Assembly: GCA_963797085.1 (NCBI GenBank)
Contig: CAWCOA010000008.1
Location: 71,551 to 135,550, forward strand
Length of the DNA: 64,000 nt
From: JASJBU01 sp963797085
GTDB lineage: Bacteria > Pseudomonadota > Gammaproteobacteria > Chromatiales > Chromatiaceae
Direction of reading: 5' to 3'
Below, one piece after another: positions 26,841-35,042 of this stretch. A model generated the notes under the pieces. It worked only from the letters and a program-made list of their open reading frames with translations, had not been told where the DNA came from and searched no databases. Position 1 is the stretch's first letter, and every line of letters starts with the position of its first letter. A program made the translations under genes and the position numbers.

Positions 26841-27580
26841 TCAGCGCTGCCGTCATCCCTGTCTATAACGAAGCCGCCACCATACGCCGTGTGGTGGAGA
26901 GTGCACTCAAGGAAACCTCGAGGGTGATCGTGGTGGACGATGGTTCTGACGATCATAGTGCGGAGCAACTCGAGGGACTGAAGGTTACCCTGCTGCGTAA
27001 CTCTGAGAACATGGGCAAGGGCTACAGTCTGCAGCTAGGCTTGCAGCATGCCCTCTCGCTGGATGCCGAAGCTGTCATTACATTAGATGGCGATGCGCAG
27101 CACGACCCCGCTGAGATCTCACGATTGTTGCAGGAAGCCGCAGCCCAACCAGAGAGAATCATAATTGCTGCCAGGCTCAAGCAACGGGAAAATGCGCCGC
27201 GGCTACGTCTGTTTGCGAATAAGTTCGCCGATTTTTGGGTCTCCTGGGCGGCCGGTTATCCGGTGGTGGACTCGCAGTCGGGTTTTCGCCTCTACCCGCG
27301 CAAGGTACTGGAGTCGGTACATGTTCAGGTTAGCCGGGAGAGAGGCTTTGTCTTCGAAAGTGAAATTCTAATTGAAGCGGCACGACACAGAATTTATAGT
27401 ATCTCGGTGCCTGTCGAATCGATCTATCGAATTGGCGGGCGGGACAGTCACTACAGGCCCTGGACAGATACCTGGCGCATCGTATGCATGATCGCAGGAC
27501 GTCTGCTAAGCAGAGGACTTTATTTAAGGGGTTTATTCCAGGCCATTCACCTGATGCCTGACCCAAGGAAAGTTGATTGA
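26837..27580 (+). CDS. Family 2 glycosyltransferase
   Basis: 247 residues with the GT-A fold of family 2: AAVIPVYNEAATIRRVV, VIVVDDGSDDHSAEQL and LDGDAQHDPAEI for nucleotide-sugar and metal binding, then SQSGFRLYPRKVLE. The end has a short hydrophobic region (IVCMIAGRLLSRGLYLRGL) and is basic, suggesting membrane association. In aryl-polyene loci a GT2 gene at this place is proposed to glycosylate or anchor the product. It is the last gene of the tightly overlapping run that starts at the ketosynthase. Confidence 0.88.
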   Translation: MISAAVIPVYNEAATIRRVVESALKETSRVIVVDDGSDDHSAEQLEGLKVTLLRNSENMGKGYSLQLGLQHALSLDAEAVITLDGDAQHDPAEISRLLQEAAAQPERIIIAARLKQRENAPRLRLFANKFADFWVSWAAGYPVVDSQSGFRLYPRKVLESVHVQVSRERGFVFESEILIEAARHRIYSISVPVESIYRIGGRDSHYRPWTDTWRIVCMIAGRLLSRGLYLRGLFQAIHLMPDPRKVD

Positions 27581-27657
27581 AGGAACATCCTACCTACAAT
27601 ATAACCCACCCTAAATTTGACTTTCATTCCACATAAACTAGAAAAGGGAGCAATCTG

Positions 27658-28050
27658 ATGAAACATCTAAGTAAAATACTCTTCGGGGCAATACTGGTCG
27701 TTACACTGGGTCTGACTGGCTGCCGTACCGCGCCGCTCTACAACGTCGAACAATCCCCCGTAGAAGTCAGCTCACAGGCCACGCTCAAAGACATCAAAAA
27801 GGCCATCATAGTGGCTGGTGTCGGCTTGGGTTGGAGAATGAAAGAAAACCAACCTGGCATCATTACAGGCACCCTCAATCTGCGCAAGCATATGGCCCAA
27901 GTCGAGATCCCCTATTCCAAAACCGATTACAGCATCCTCTACAAGGACAGCGTAGAACTGAACTATGACGGTTCCAGTATTCACAAAAACTACAATGGCT
28001 GGATTCAGAATCTTGATCGCGCCATACAGGCCAGCTTTTCAGCGCTGTAA
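27658..28050 (+). CDS. Small outer-membrane-type lipoprotein
   Basis: 130 residues. Lipobox in VVTLGLTGCRTAPLYN (LTGC) after a short hydrophobic signal, so the mature Cys is lipidated; the residue after it is Arg, not Asp, which favours outer-membrane sorting. The rest (IIVAGVGLGWRMKENQPGII, then HMAQVEIPYSKTDYSILYKD) is beta-rich and unrecognised. A good ribosome site (AAAGGGAG) precedes it. It lies 77 bases after the GT2 gene, so it may be read with the polyene genes or from its own promoter (a TTGACT box lies near 27616). Confidence 0.75.
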   Translation: MKHLSKILFGAILVVTLGLTGCRTAPLYNVEQSPVEVSSQATLKDIKKAIIVAGVGLGWRMKENQPGIITGTLNLRKHMAQVEIPYSKTDYSILYKDSVELNYDGSSIHKNYNGWIQNLDRAIQASFSAL

Positions 28051-28099
28051 ACGCCGATTGTGACCCGCAGCGGGGGCCACTGCCTCCGCCAAGCTCATA

Positions 28100-28795
28100 T
28101 TGACCCTCATAACCTCCATGTCCATTGAGCCTGGCCGTCATGGCATAGACTGGGACGGGCTGTTTACCTTCTTACTCAGTCTACTCTTGTTGGTATTGGC
28201 CCTAGGCCTGCCGTTGATCTTTGCCTACTTTCATGCCATGCGTATCGCCATGACGAGTACCTGTGACGAGCAGGCTGACAGCAGCTTGCTGGTATTTGGT
28301 AAACGCCTCATAAACACCAAGATTGACCAGGATTATCGATTACGCCTGGACAAAGCCGCACAACTCATCGCCAATAACCCGGCGAGAAACGTCATTCTAC
28401 TTGGCGGGTCTCCCTGCCAGGATTGCTTGAGCGAGGCCATGGCCGGTCTAACCTATCTGGCAACAAAGGGCCTGGCTAGTCACAGCAACATCCTGCTCGA
28501 AGAAGGCTCACGCAACACCCTGGAAAACCTGCGCCAGGCGCGAAAAATGCTGAACTCGACTGCTGCCAGTCCAGCGCTGTTGATTACCAATCGCTACCAT
28601 CTCGCCCGTGTCCGAATGATCGCCGACAGCCTCGGAATAAAAACTGCCTTGTGTCCAGCCGAAATCAGTTTTTCCTTCACAGCGTCAGGCATGGCTAAAC
28701 TGGCGTTCGAGGCCTATTATCTGCTCTGGTTCAGGGTGGGTAAAGCCTGGGCGCGATTGACGGGCAATGCTCGCATGCTGCGTCGGGTGACTTGA
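28100..28795 (+). CDS. YdcF-like membrane-anchored protein (DUF218)
   Basis: 231 residues; an N-terminal membrane anchor (TFLLSLLLLVLALGLPLIFAY, split by the 20-residue limit in reading) precedes a DUF218 domain with VILLGGSPCQDCLSEAMAG, EEGSRNTLENLRQARKML and LLITNRYHLARVRMIADSLG. Family members such as SanA/YdcF act in envelope maintenance or nucleotide-sugar-related steps, but the exact reaction is not known. It could start at ATG 28118 instead, removing six residues. It is 49 bases after the lipoprotein gene and abuts the PagL-like gene. Confidence 0.75.
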   Translation: MTLITSMSIEPGRHGIDWDGLFTFLLSLLLLVLALGLPLIFAYFHAMRIAMTSTCDEQADSSLLVFGKRLINTKIDQDYRLRLDKAAQLIANNPARNVILLGGSPCQDCLSEAMAGLTYLATKGLASHSNILLEEGSRNTLENLRQARKMLNSTAASPALLITNRYHLARVRMIADSLGIKTALCPAEISFSFTASGMAKLAFEAYYLLWFRVGKAWARLTGNARMLRRVT

Positions 28796-28813
28796 TTGAA
28801 TAAAGGACAGCCC

Positions 28814-29407
28814 ATGCATCGCCTCACCTGCCGGTATTTTTTGAGTCTGTCACTACTGCTAGCGGCCGGCAGCGTTTATGCGGAGGAATCTCTGCCCGAC
28901 CCTGCCGAAAAACCGACCAGGGCCTGGCACCTGCTCGGCGGTTTCGGCAGCTCTCATCCGGGCTGGGGGAACACTAAAGAACGGGTAGAAACCATTGATC
29001 TTCTGTTGCGCTATGAACACCCTCAATCCGAGCTCAAGGGTAGCGGCTGGTATCGCAATCGGCGTTCGATCTTCATTGAAACCGCCCTGCATTATCTCGA
29101 ATCACCTCAAGAACCACCTATGTTCGGCCTTTATTTCCAGTCCTGTTGGACCTTCAGGCCTGGACAGACGATGCAGCCCTATCTGTTAGTCGGAGGCGGG
29201 CCAGTCTATACAAGCGCCGAGATCCCAGGCACCAGTTCTGAATTCAAAGGCTCGTATCAAGCCGGTGTTGGCATGCGGTTAAATCTGAAAACTAGCGAGA
29301 TCACTATGGAGTACCGTTATCACCATCTTTCGAACGGCGGCTTGGATGACCCTAACGACCCACTCAATTCAGATAAGCTGCTGTTTGGCTTGAAGCTCGA
29401 TTTGTAA
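28814..29407 (+). CDS. PagL-like lipid A 3-O-deacylase family outer-membrane protein
   Basis: 197 residues from ATG 28814 (ribosome site AAAGGACA). Signal peptide YFLSLSLLLAAGSVYAEE. The C-terminal part contains EYRYHHLSNGGLDDPNDPLN, which has the H-x-S-N arrangement of the PagL active site (His-Ser), followed by a terminal beta-strand ending in Leu (LLFGLKLDL) as expected for an outer-membrane barrel. These enzymes trim an acyl chain from lipid A. The placement next to envelope-lipid genes fits. Activity is inferred only. Confidence 0.75.
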   Translation: MHRLTCRYFLSLSLLLAAGSVYAEESLPDPAEKPTRAWHLLGGFGSSHPGWGNTKERVETIDLLLRYEHPQSELKGSGWYRNRRSIFIETALHYLESPQEPPMFGLYFQSCWTFRPGQTMQPYLLVGGGPVYTSAEIPGTSSEFKGSYQAGVGMRLNLKTSEITMEYRYHHLSNGGLDDPNDPLNSDKLLFGLKLDL

Positions 29408-29418
29408 CCAGTCCTGCT

Positions 29419-30657
29419 TCAGACTAAAAGCTTGCAGGCATCCGCTATCGTCTTTACCGCCCGATCGCTTTGGCCCACGAACGGATTGCTCTGATCCCAC
29501 ACATAGCCAGCCAGCACGGAGCAGATCTGGTCCTGAAATATTTCTTCTTTCCTGGGGCTGAAAAATATTGTTGGCAAGAGATCGTCATACCACGCGGTTA
29601 CGAAGGTGCGGAATGTATTCACACCCATCATCAGGTGCTCTGTATACTCTTTCTCCCAATCCGGCTGATCGCCTGCCAGCTCCCGGATCAGAGTCTTGGC
29701 GGCCCGGTTGGCGGACTCCATGGCCAAGGTGACACCGGAAGAAAAAACAGGATCAAGAAACTCCGTAGCATTCCCCATCAGGGCAAAACCGGGGCCATGC
29801 AGGCGTTTGGCGGAGATGGAGTAGCCCTTGATCGTTCTCACCGGAAAGACAAACTCTACTCCGGACAATCTCTCACGGGTAGCGGGGCTGGTATCGAGGA
29901 TTGCTCGGAGTTTTTCATTCGGGTCAGACGGGAAACGCTCCAGATACTCGGGTTTAGCGACAATACCGATAGAGGTCCTGCCATTGGCAAAGGGAATGAT
30001 CCACATCCAGGCATTGTCCGGATCATCCATCAGGCAGACCCAGATACGTCCTTCGGCTTCTCCCGCTGGCCGATGGTCTCCAGTCACATGGGTAAACATC
30101 GCTGCACGGTTTGGCAGGCTCGAGGCTTCATCGAGACCCAGCATACGGGGCAAGACGCGACCATAGCCGCTGCCATCCAGGATAAAACGGGCGGATACAT
30201 TGATCTTGTCGCCATCCGGCCCTGCAAGCGAGGTCACAGAGTGGCCGTTATCCTCGAATTCGACCTTGGTTACACCATATTCCCAGAGAATTGGAACCCC
30301 CCTCGACTCGACCGCATCCGCCAGGGTTTTATCGAATTGGTCCCGGGATACCTGGTAGGTATAGCTCCAGCCATTGGTGAATTGTTGAGAAAACTTGAAG
30401 GTACAGGTCTCGTCACCACGCTTGAACACTGCGCCATCCTTGATGATGAAACCCTGATCACGCACGACATCCAGCAGCTCCGCCTCCTGTAGAAGATCCA
30501 TGCAACGAGGCAACAGGCTCTCACCAATCACAAAGCGGGGAAACTTCTGTTTTTCAACGATCAACACATCCAGACCGGCCTGCTGGAGTAGCGATGCCGC
30601 CGTCGACCCGGCGGGCCCGGCGCCAATTACCAATACATCTGTCTGCCTATCCATCAT
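29419..30657 (-). CDS. Flavin-dependent halogenase-like oxidoreductase
   Basis: 412 residues. FAD-binding GAGPAGSTAA near residue 12, then VGGESLLP-type sequence read here as VIGESLLPRCMDLL. The halogenase hallmark W-x-W-x-I-P is present as WMWIIP (residues 217-222), and FIIKDGAVF supplies a lysine near where halogenases have their catalytic Lys. The later GNATEFLDPVFSSGVTLAME is the second FAD block of this family. Enzymes of this type occur in aryl-polyene and xanthomonadin clusters. It is on the opposite strand, 12 bases from the PagL-like stop, and lies at the end of the pigment locus. Hydroxylation rather than halogenation cannot be ruled out. Confidence 0.82.
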   Translation of the reverse strand: MMDRQTDVLVIGAGPAGSTAASLLQQAGLDVLIVEKQKFPRFVIGESLLPRCMDLLQEAELLDVVRDQGFIIKDGAVFKRGDETCTFKFSQQFTNGWSYTYQVSRDQFDKTLADAVESRGVPILWEYGVTKVEFEDNGHSVTSLAGPDGDKINVSARFILDGSGYGRVLPRMLGLDEASSLPNRAAMFTHVTGDHRPAGEAEGRIWVCLMDDPDNAWMWIIPFANGRTSIGIVAKPEYLERFPSDPNEKLRAILDTSPATRERLSGVEFVFPVRTIKGYSISAKRLHGPGFALMGNATEFLDPVFSSGVTLAMESANRAAKTLIRELAGDQPDWEKEYTEHLMMGVNTFRTFVTAWYDDLLPTIFFSPRKEEIFQDQICSVLAGYVWDQSNPFVGQSDRAVKTIADACKLLV

Positions 30658-30715
30658 CGAATATCACTCATGCCTTGCGTCGTAGTATTGATATTCAGCG
30701 CTAATTAGTTAGAGT

Positions 30716-30863
30716 CCAGAAACACCCCTCCCTGGGGTGTTTCTGGAACGGAATCGAAAAATGCGATTTTCCGATTCCTTCATTTTCGAAGGCTTATTGC
30801 CTTTGAAAATGCTGGCACGTCCCTGTGCCAGATTAGTTTCCGTCCTTTCTGGACGGAAGCTAA
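30716..30863. repeat. Array of five back-to-back hairpins
   Basis: Five separate inverted repeats follow one another with 0-3 bases between them: CCAGAAACACCCC with perfect partner (30716-30746, loop TCCCT); GGAATCG...CGATTCC (30750-30778, inner arms AAAAT/ATTTT, one mismatch); CATTTTCGAAGGC...GCCTTTGAAAATG (30781-30811, loop TTATT); CTGGCAC...GTGCCAG (30812-30831); TTAGTTTCCGTCC...GGACGGAAGCTAA (30833-30863, loop TTTCT). Stems have different sequences, so this is not a simple repeat. The last stem contains the purL stop codon. The array lies between the purL 3' end and the 5' end of the halogenase-like gene on the minus strand. Confidence 0.85.
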
Positions 30864-33800
30864 TTAACCCAGGCTCTGGCGTTTCTGAATAACCTCAACC
30901 AGGGAGCGTCCTCCTCCCAGTCATCGGGATGCCAGGAGTTCTGGACTGTCCTGAAGACCCGTTCCGGGTGCGGCATCATGATGCTGACCCTGCCGTCCGT
31001 TGAACTCAGACCGCTAATCCCCTCCGGTGAACCATTGGGATTGGCAGGATAGCGGGTCGCGACCTCGCCCGTGTTTTCGATATAACGCAGTGCCAGCAAC
31101 TGTCTGGCAGCCGCGAGATGCTCTGGGTTCTTGAATTCGGCACGCCCCTCACCATGCGCTACAGCGATTGGCAACCTGGAACCGGCCATACCCTGGAGCA
31201 AAATAGAGGGTGAATCGACCACCTCCACCATAACGAAGCGCGCTTCGAACTGTTCAGAACGGTTGCGCACAAAATGCGGCCAGTGTTCCGCTCCTGGTAT
31301 CAGTTCATGCAGATTGGAAAGCATCTGACAACCGTTGCAGACACCCAAAGAAAAGCTGTCAGGGCGGGTAAAAAAGGCCTGGAACTGATCTCTGGTCCGG
31401 CTGTTATAGAGGATCGATTTTGCCCAGCCTTCACCGGCGCCGAGCACATCACCGTAAGAGAAGCCGCCACAGGCCACCATGCCTTTGAACTGGCCCAGAG
31501 AGGCGCGTCCTTCCATGAGGTCCGACATGTGCACATCCACACAATCGAAGCCGGCACGGTGGAATGCGGCAGCCATCTCCAGCTGGCCGTTGACCCCCTG
31601 CTCCCTGAGAACAGCTAAGCGCGGGCGCACACCGGTTGCGATCATGGGTGCAGCCAGATCCTCATCCTGATCAAAAGAGAGTTTTACCTGCAGTCCCGGA
31701 TCATCTTCTGCGATCCGTGCATATTCCTCCTCGGCAGATTCAGGATTGTCACGCAGGGCCTGCATGCGCCGGGTGGTTGCAGACCAGGCCTGTTGGAACT
31801 CGACCCGACTGCCGCTCAATACCGGCTGGCCGTTGCGGCTGAATTCAATCCGCCCCTGCGTGTTGAGGGTACCGATCACATGACTGTATTTAGCCAGGCC
31901 GGCATCACTCAACTGTTTGAGCACATCATCCGTATCGGTATGTCTGACCTGGATGACCGCACCCAGTTCTTCACTGAACAGGAGGGGCAAGTCTTCCTCG
32001 AATAGATCATCAAGTTCTATGCTGACACCACAGCGCCCGGCAAACGCCATCTCGCACAGAGTGACGAACAGCCCGCCATCGGAACGGTCATGGTAAGCGA
32101 TAATCTGTTCAGTCTGGTTCAGCTCCTGGATCAGGTTGAAGAAACGTTTCAGCGCGGCAGGGTCCTTGAGGTCTGCGCCGTGATGTCCCAGCTGTTTATA
32201 GACCTGAGACAAGGCCGATGCGCCGAGACGGTTATGGCCTTTGCCGAGATCGATCAGGATCAGGTCCGTATCACCCAGGTCGGAGCGCAGCGCTGGAGTA
32301 AGAGTGCCGCGAACGTCCGCCACCGGGGCAAAGGCAGAGATCATCAAAGACAGCGGGGCCGTTACTGCACGTTTTTCCCCCTGCTCGTCCCAGACCGTTT
32401 TCATCGACATGGAATCCTTGCCGACCGGAATGGAGATTCCCAACGCCGGGCAGAACTCCATAGCCACGGCCCGGACAGTTGCGTAGAGCCTGGCATCCTC
32501 TCCCGGATGTCCCGCCGCTGCCATCCAATTGGCAGACAGTTTGATGTCGGAAATTTTGCCGATCCGGGCCGCCGCAATGTTGGTGATCGCCTCACCGATA
32601 GCCATGCGACCGGAGGCCGGTGCATCCAGCAACGCCAGGGGGGTCCGCTCGCCCAGGGCCATCGCCTCGCCGCTGTAGCCCATCAATCCGGAGGCAGTCA
32701 CGGCAAGATCAGCCACTGGCGTTTGCCAGGGTCCGACCATCTGGTCGCGGGTCACCATGCCGGTAATCGATCGATCGCCGATACTGATCAGAAAGGTCTT
32801 GTTCGCCACGCAGGGTAGATGCAGCACTCTCAGAGCCGCCGCATGCAAATCGATCCCCGCGAAATTCAGCTCCGGCTTGCGGAAGGTCCGGTGACGGATA
32901 TCTCGCAACATGCGCGGTGGTTCCCCGAACAGCAGGGGCATGGGTATATCGATGGGGTTATTATCGAAGTGGGCATCCCCCAACACCAGGTGTTCCTCAC
33001 CGGTCGCCTCACCGACCACCGCGTAGGGGCAGCGTTCCCGTTCGCAAATCGCCTTGAACTCTTCCAACTGGTCGGCATTCACTGCCATTACGTAGCGTTC
33101 CTGGGATTCATTGCACCAGATCTCCATGGGTGACATGCCAGGATCGTCATTCGGCACCGCGCGTAATTCGAATTTCCCTCCCCGGCCGGCATCATGCACC
33201 AGTTCCGGCAATGCATTAGAGAGACCGCCGGCGCCGACGTCGTGGATGAACAGAATCGGGTTGTCGTCGCCCCGCGCCCAGCAGCTGTCGATCACTTCTT
33301 GACAGCGGCGTTCCATCTCAGGGTTGGAGCGCTGCACCGAGGCAAAGTCCAGATCCTCCGCCGAGGTACCGCTGGCCATGCTGGATGCGGCGCCGCCGCC
33401 CAGCCCGATCAGCATCGCCGGACCACCCAGCACCACCAGGGGCGAGCCACTGGGAAAGGTGGTCTTCTCGATATGCTCAGCACGGATATTACCCAAGCCG
33501 CCGGCCAGCATGATCGGCTTGTGATAGCCCCTCAATTCATTGCCATCGGGTCCCGGCACCCACTCTTCGTAGGTGCGAAAATAACCACAGAGATTGGGCC
33601 GGCCAAATTCGTTATTGAAGGCCGCCGCACCGATCGGGCCTTCCAACATAATATCCAACGCGGAAACGATCCGCCCAGGCTTACCCTGATCCTCCTCCCA
33701 GGGCTCTTCGTAACCTGGAATCCTCAGGTTGGAGACGGAAAAGCCGCAAAGGCCGGCTTTCGGCTTGGAACCTTTGCCTGTAGCCCCCTCATCGCGAATT

Positions 33801-34744
33801 TCCCCTCCAGAACCGGTGGCGGCACCCGGATAGGGCGAGATCGCCGTGGGATGGTTGTGCGTCTCTACCTTCATGAGGATATGGATATCCTCCTGACCGA
33901 ACTCATAGGTGCGATTCGCCGGATTGACCACAAACCGCTCCGCATTCGGTCCGCGGATCACCGCTGCGTTGTCCTTGTAGGCTGAAAGGACGTCTGTGGG
34001 TGAAGACTCGGTGGTATGCCTGATCATCTTGAACAGGGACAGATCCTGGCGTTTGCCGTCGATGATCCAATCCGCATTGAAGATCTTGTGGCGACAGTGT
34101 TCCGAGTTGGCCTGGGCAAACATCATCAGCTCCACATCGGTAGGGTTGCGTCCCAATCCCTGAAAACTCCCGACCAGATAGTCAATCTCATCACCGGAGA
34201 GCGCCAACCCGAGGTCTGCATTGGCCTGCACCAGCGCCGGCCGGCCAGCCTCGAGGACATCCACCTGGGTGTAGGGTTTGGGATCGGCATGCGAGAACAG
34301 ACCGCTGGCGTCTTCCAGCTCTGTCAGCACGACTTCAGTCATCCGATCATGCAGGAGTTGAATGGCCTGATTCAAATCAGCATCACTCAGCTCATTGTCA
34401 CCACTCAAAGTGTAAGCAATACCCCGTTCAAGACGCTTGATACTCTGCAGACCGCAATGGTGAGCGATATCAGTGGCCTTGCTTGACCATGGGGAGATGG
34501 TTCCAGGCCTGGGGACCACCAACAGCAGCAGCCCTGTCGGATCATGTTCAGTCAGCTGTGGGCCGTAGCAGAGCAGACGCCCGAGGATCGCCTGTTCCTG
34601 ACCATTCAGCGACTGATCCAGCTCCGCGAAATGCATGTACTCTGCATATACAGAGATGGGCTTGCCAAGTCCGGACTCAAGGCGGCGAGTGAGTTTTCTA
34701 AGACGAAAATCGGAAAGTGCGGGGGCGCCACGGAGAATCAGCAT
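30860..34744 (-). CDS. purL: Phosphoribosylformylglycinamidine synthase, single-chain
   Basis: About 1,294 residues from ATG 34744 (MLILRGAPALSDFR), matching the length of E. coli PurL. It catalyses the fourth step of purine synthesis, converting FGAR to FGAM with glutamine as amide donor. The synthetase part has VETHNHPTAISPYPGAATGS, SVPVGKDSMSMK-type substrate loops; the C-terminal glutaminase has the nucleophile Cys in SLGVCNGCQMLS and the His/Glu of the triad near MMPHPERVFR. A further upstream ATG (34837) would add an unlikely tail. Frame is clean over 3.9 kb, which shows sequence quality is good in this part of the window. Confidence 0.97.
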   Translation of the reverse strand: MLILRGAPALSDFRLRKLTRRLESGLGKPISVYAEYMHFAELDQSLNGQEQAILGRLLCYGPQLTEHDPTGLLLLVVPRPGTISPWSSKATDIAHHCGLQSIKRLERGIAYTLSGDNELSDADLNQAIQLLHDRMTEVVLTELEDASGLFSHADPKPYTQVDVLEAGRPALVQANADLGLALSGDEIDYLVGSFQGLGRNPTDVELMMFAQANSEHCRHKIFNADWIIDGKRQDLSLFKMIRHTTESSPTDVLSAYKDNAAVIRGPNAERFVVNPANRTYEFGQEDIHILMKVETHNHPTAISPYPGAATGSGGEIRDEGATGKGSKPKAGLCGFSVSNLRIPGYEEPWEEDQGKPGRIVSALDIMLEGPIGAAAFNNEFGRPNLCGYFRTYEEWVPGPDGNELRGYHKPIMLAGGLGNIRAEHIEKTTFPSGSPLVVLGGPAMLIGLGGGAASSMASGTSAEDLDFASVQRSNPEMERRCQEVIDSCWARGDDNPILFIHDVGAGGLSNALPELVHDAGRGGKFELRAVPNDDPGMSPMEIWCNESQERYVMAVNADQLEEFKAICERERCPYAVVGEATGEEHLVLGDAHFDNNPIDIPMPLLFGEPPRMLRDIRHRTFRKPELNFAGIDLHAAALRVLHLPCVANKTFLISIGDRSITGMVTRDQMVGPWQTPVADLAVTASGLMGYSGEAMALGERTPLALLDAPASGRMAIGEAITNIAAARIGKISDIKLSANWMAAAGHPGEDARLYATVRAVAMEFCPALGISIPVGKDSMSMKTVWDEQGEKRAVTAPLSLMISAFAPVADVRGTLTPALRSDLGDTDLILIDLGKGHNRLGASALSQVYKQLGHHGADLKDPAALKRFFNLIQELNQTEQIIAYHDRSDGGLFVTLCEMAFAGRCGVSIELDDLFEEDLPLLFSEELGAVIQVRHTDTDDVLKQLSDAGLAKYSHVIGTLNTQGRIEFSRNGQPVLSGSRVEFQQAWSATTRRMQALRDNPESAEEEYARIAEDDPGLQVKLSFDQDEDLAAPMIATGVRPRLAVLREQGVNGQLEMAAAFHRAGFDCVDVHMSDLMEGRASLGQFKGMVACGGFSYGDVLGAGEGWAKSILYNSRTRDQFQAFFTRPDSFSLGVCNGCQMLSNLHELIPGAEHWPHFVRNRSEQFEARFVMVEVVDSPSILLQGMAGSRLPIAVAHGEGRAEFKNPEHLAAARQLLALRYIENTGEVATRYPANPNGSPEGISGLSSTDGRVSIMMPHPERVFRTVQNSWHPDDWEEDAPWLRLFRNARAWVN

Positions 34745-34943
34745 CGTCTGGCCTTTACAGCAGTTAAGTTGGAAGCCAATGATACTAGAAAAACAATCAG
34801 GAGTTGATGGTTTCACATGTAGGCTTGATGGAAACACCTCTGGCAGCAGGACCTTATCTAATTCTCGGAGGTCAATTTAACCTAGTGCCAGCAGAGAGCA
34901 CATCAGCAAGGCCGCGCTATCCATTCATGTGAATCAACGATGT

Positions 34944-35005
34944 TTGAGCCCATGATCAGAATAAAACTATACTGACGAGATGTCATAACGATCAGCGTAC
35001 TGATC
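34944..35005 (+). promoter_or_regulatory. Sigma-70-type promoter and palindrome before the Rieske-GltS gene
   Basis: TTGAGC (34944-34949), 18 bases, then TATACT (34968-34973) gives a good promoter pair about 70 bases before the ATG. Just downstream of the -10 box lies a perfect palindrome GATCAG-CGTA-CTGATC (34990-35005), in a place where a repressor would block transcription. A ribosome site AGGAG follows. The regulator is unknown. Confidence 0.5.
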
Positions 35006-35042
35006 AGTTCTATTTATCGGAACCACCAGGAGAGCTAACAAG

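Noticed and set aside
29470..30492. Long plus-strand open frame of 340 residues opposite the halogenase-like gene
   Set aside because: It is antisense to a well-supported flavin enzyme, has no family motif and its composition is that of a shadow frame.
30716..30863. Hairpin array considered as a CRISPR
   Set aside because: The stems have different sequences and there are no constant repeats with spacers; no cas genes in the window.
33194..33985. Plus-strand open frame of 263 residues opposite purL
   Set aside because: Antisense to an intact purL; no recognisable domain.
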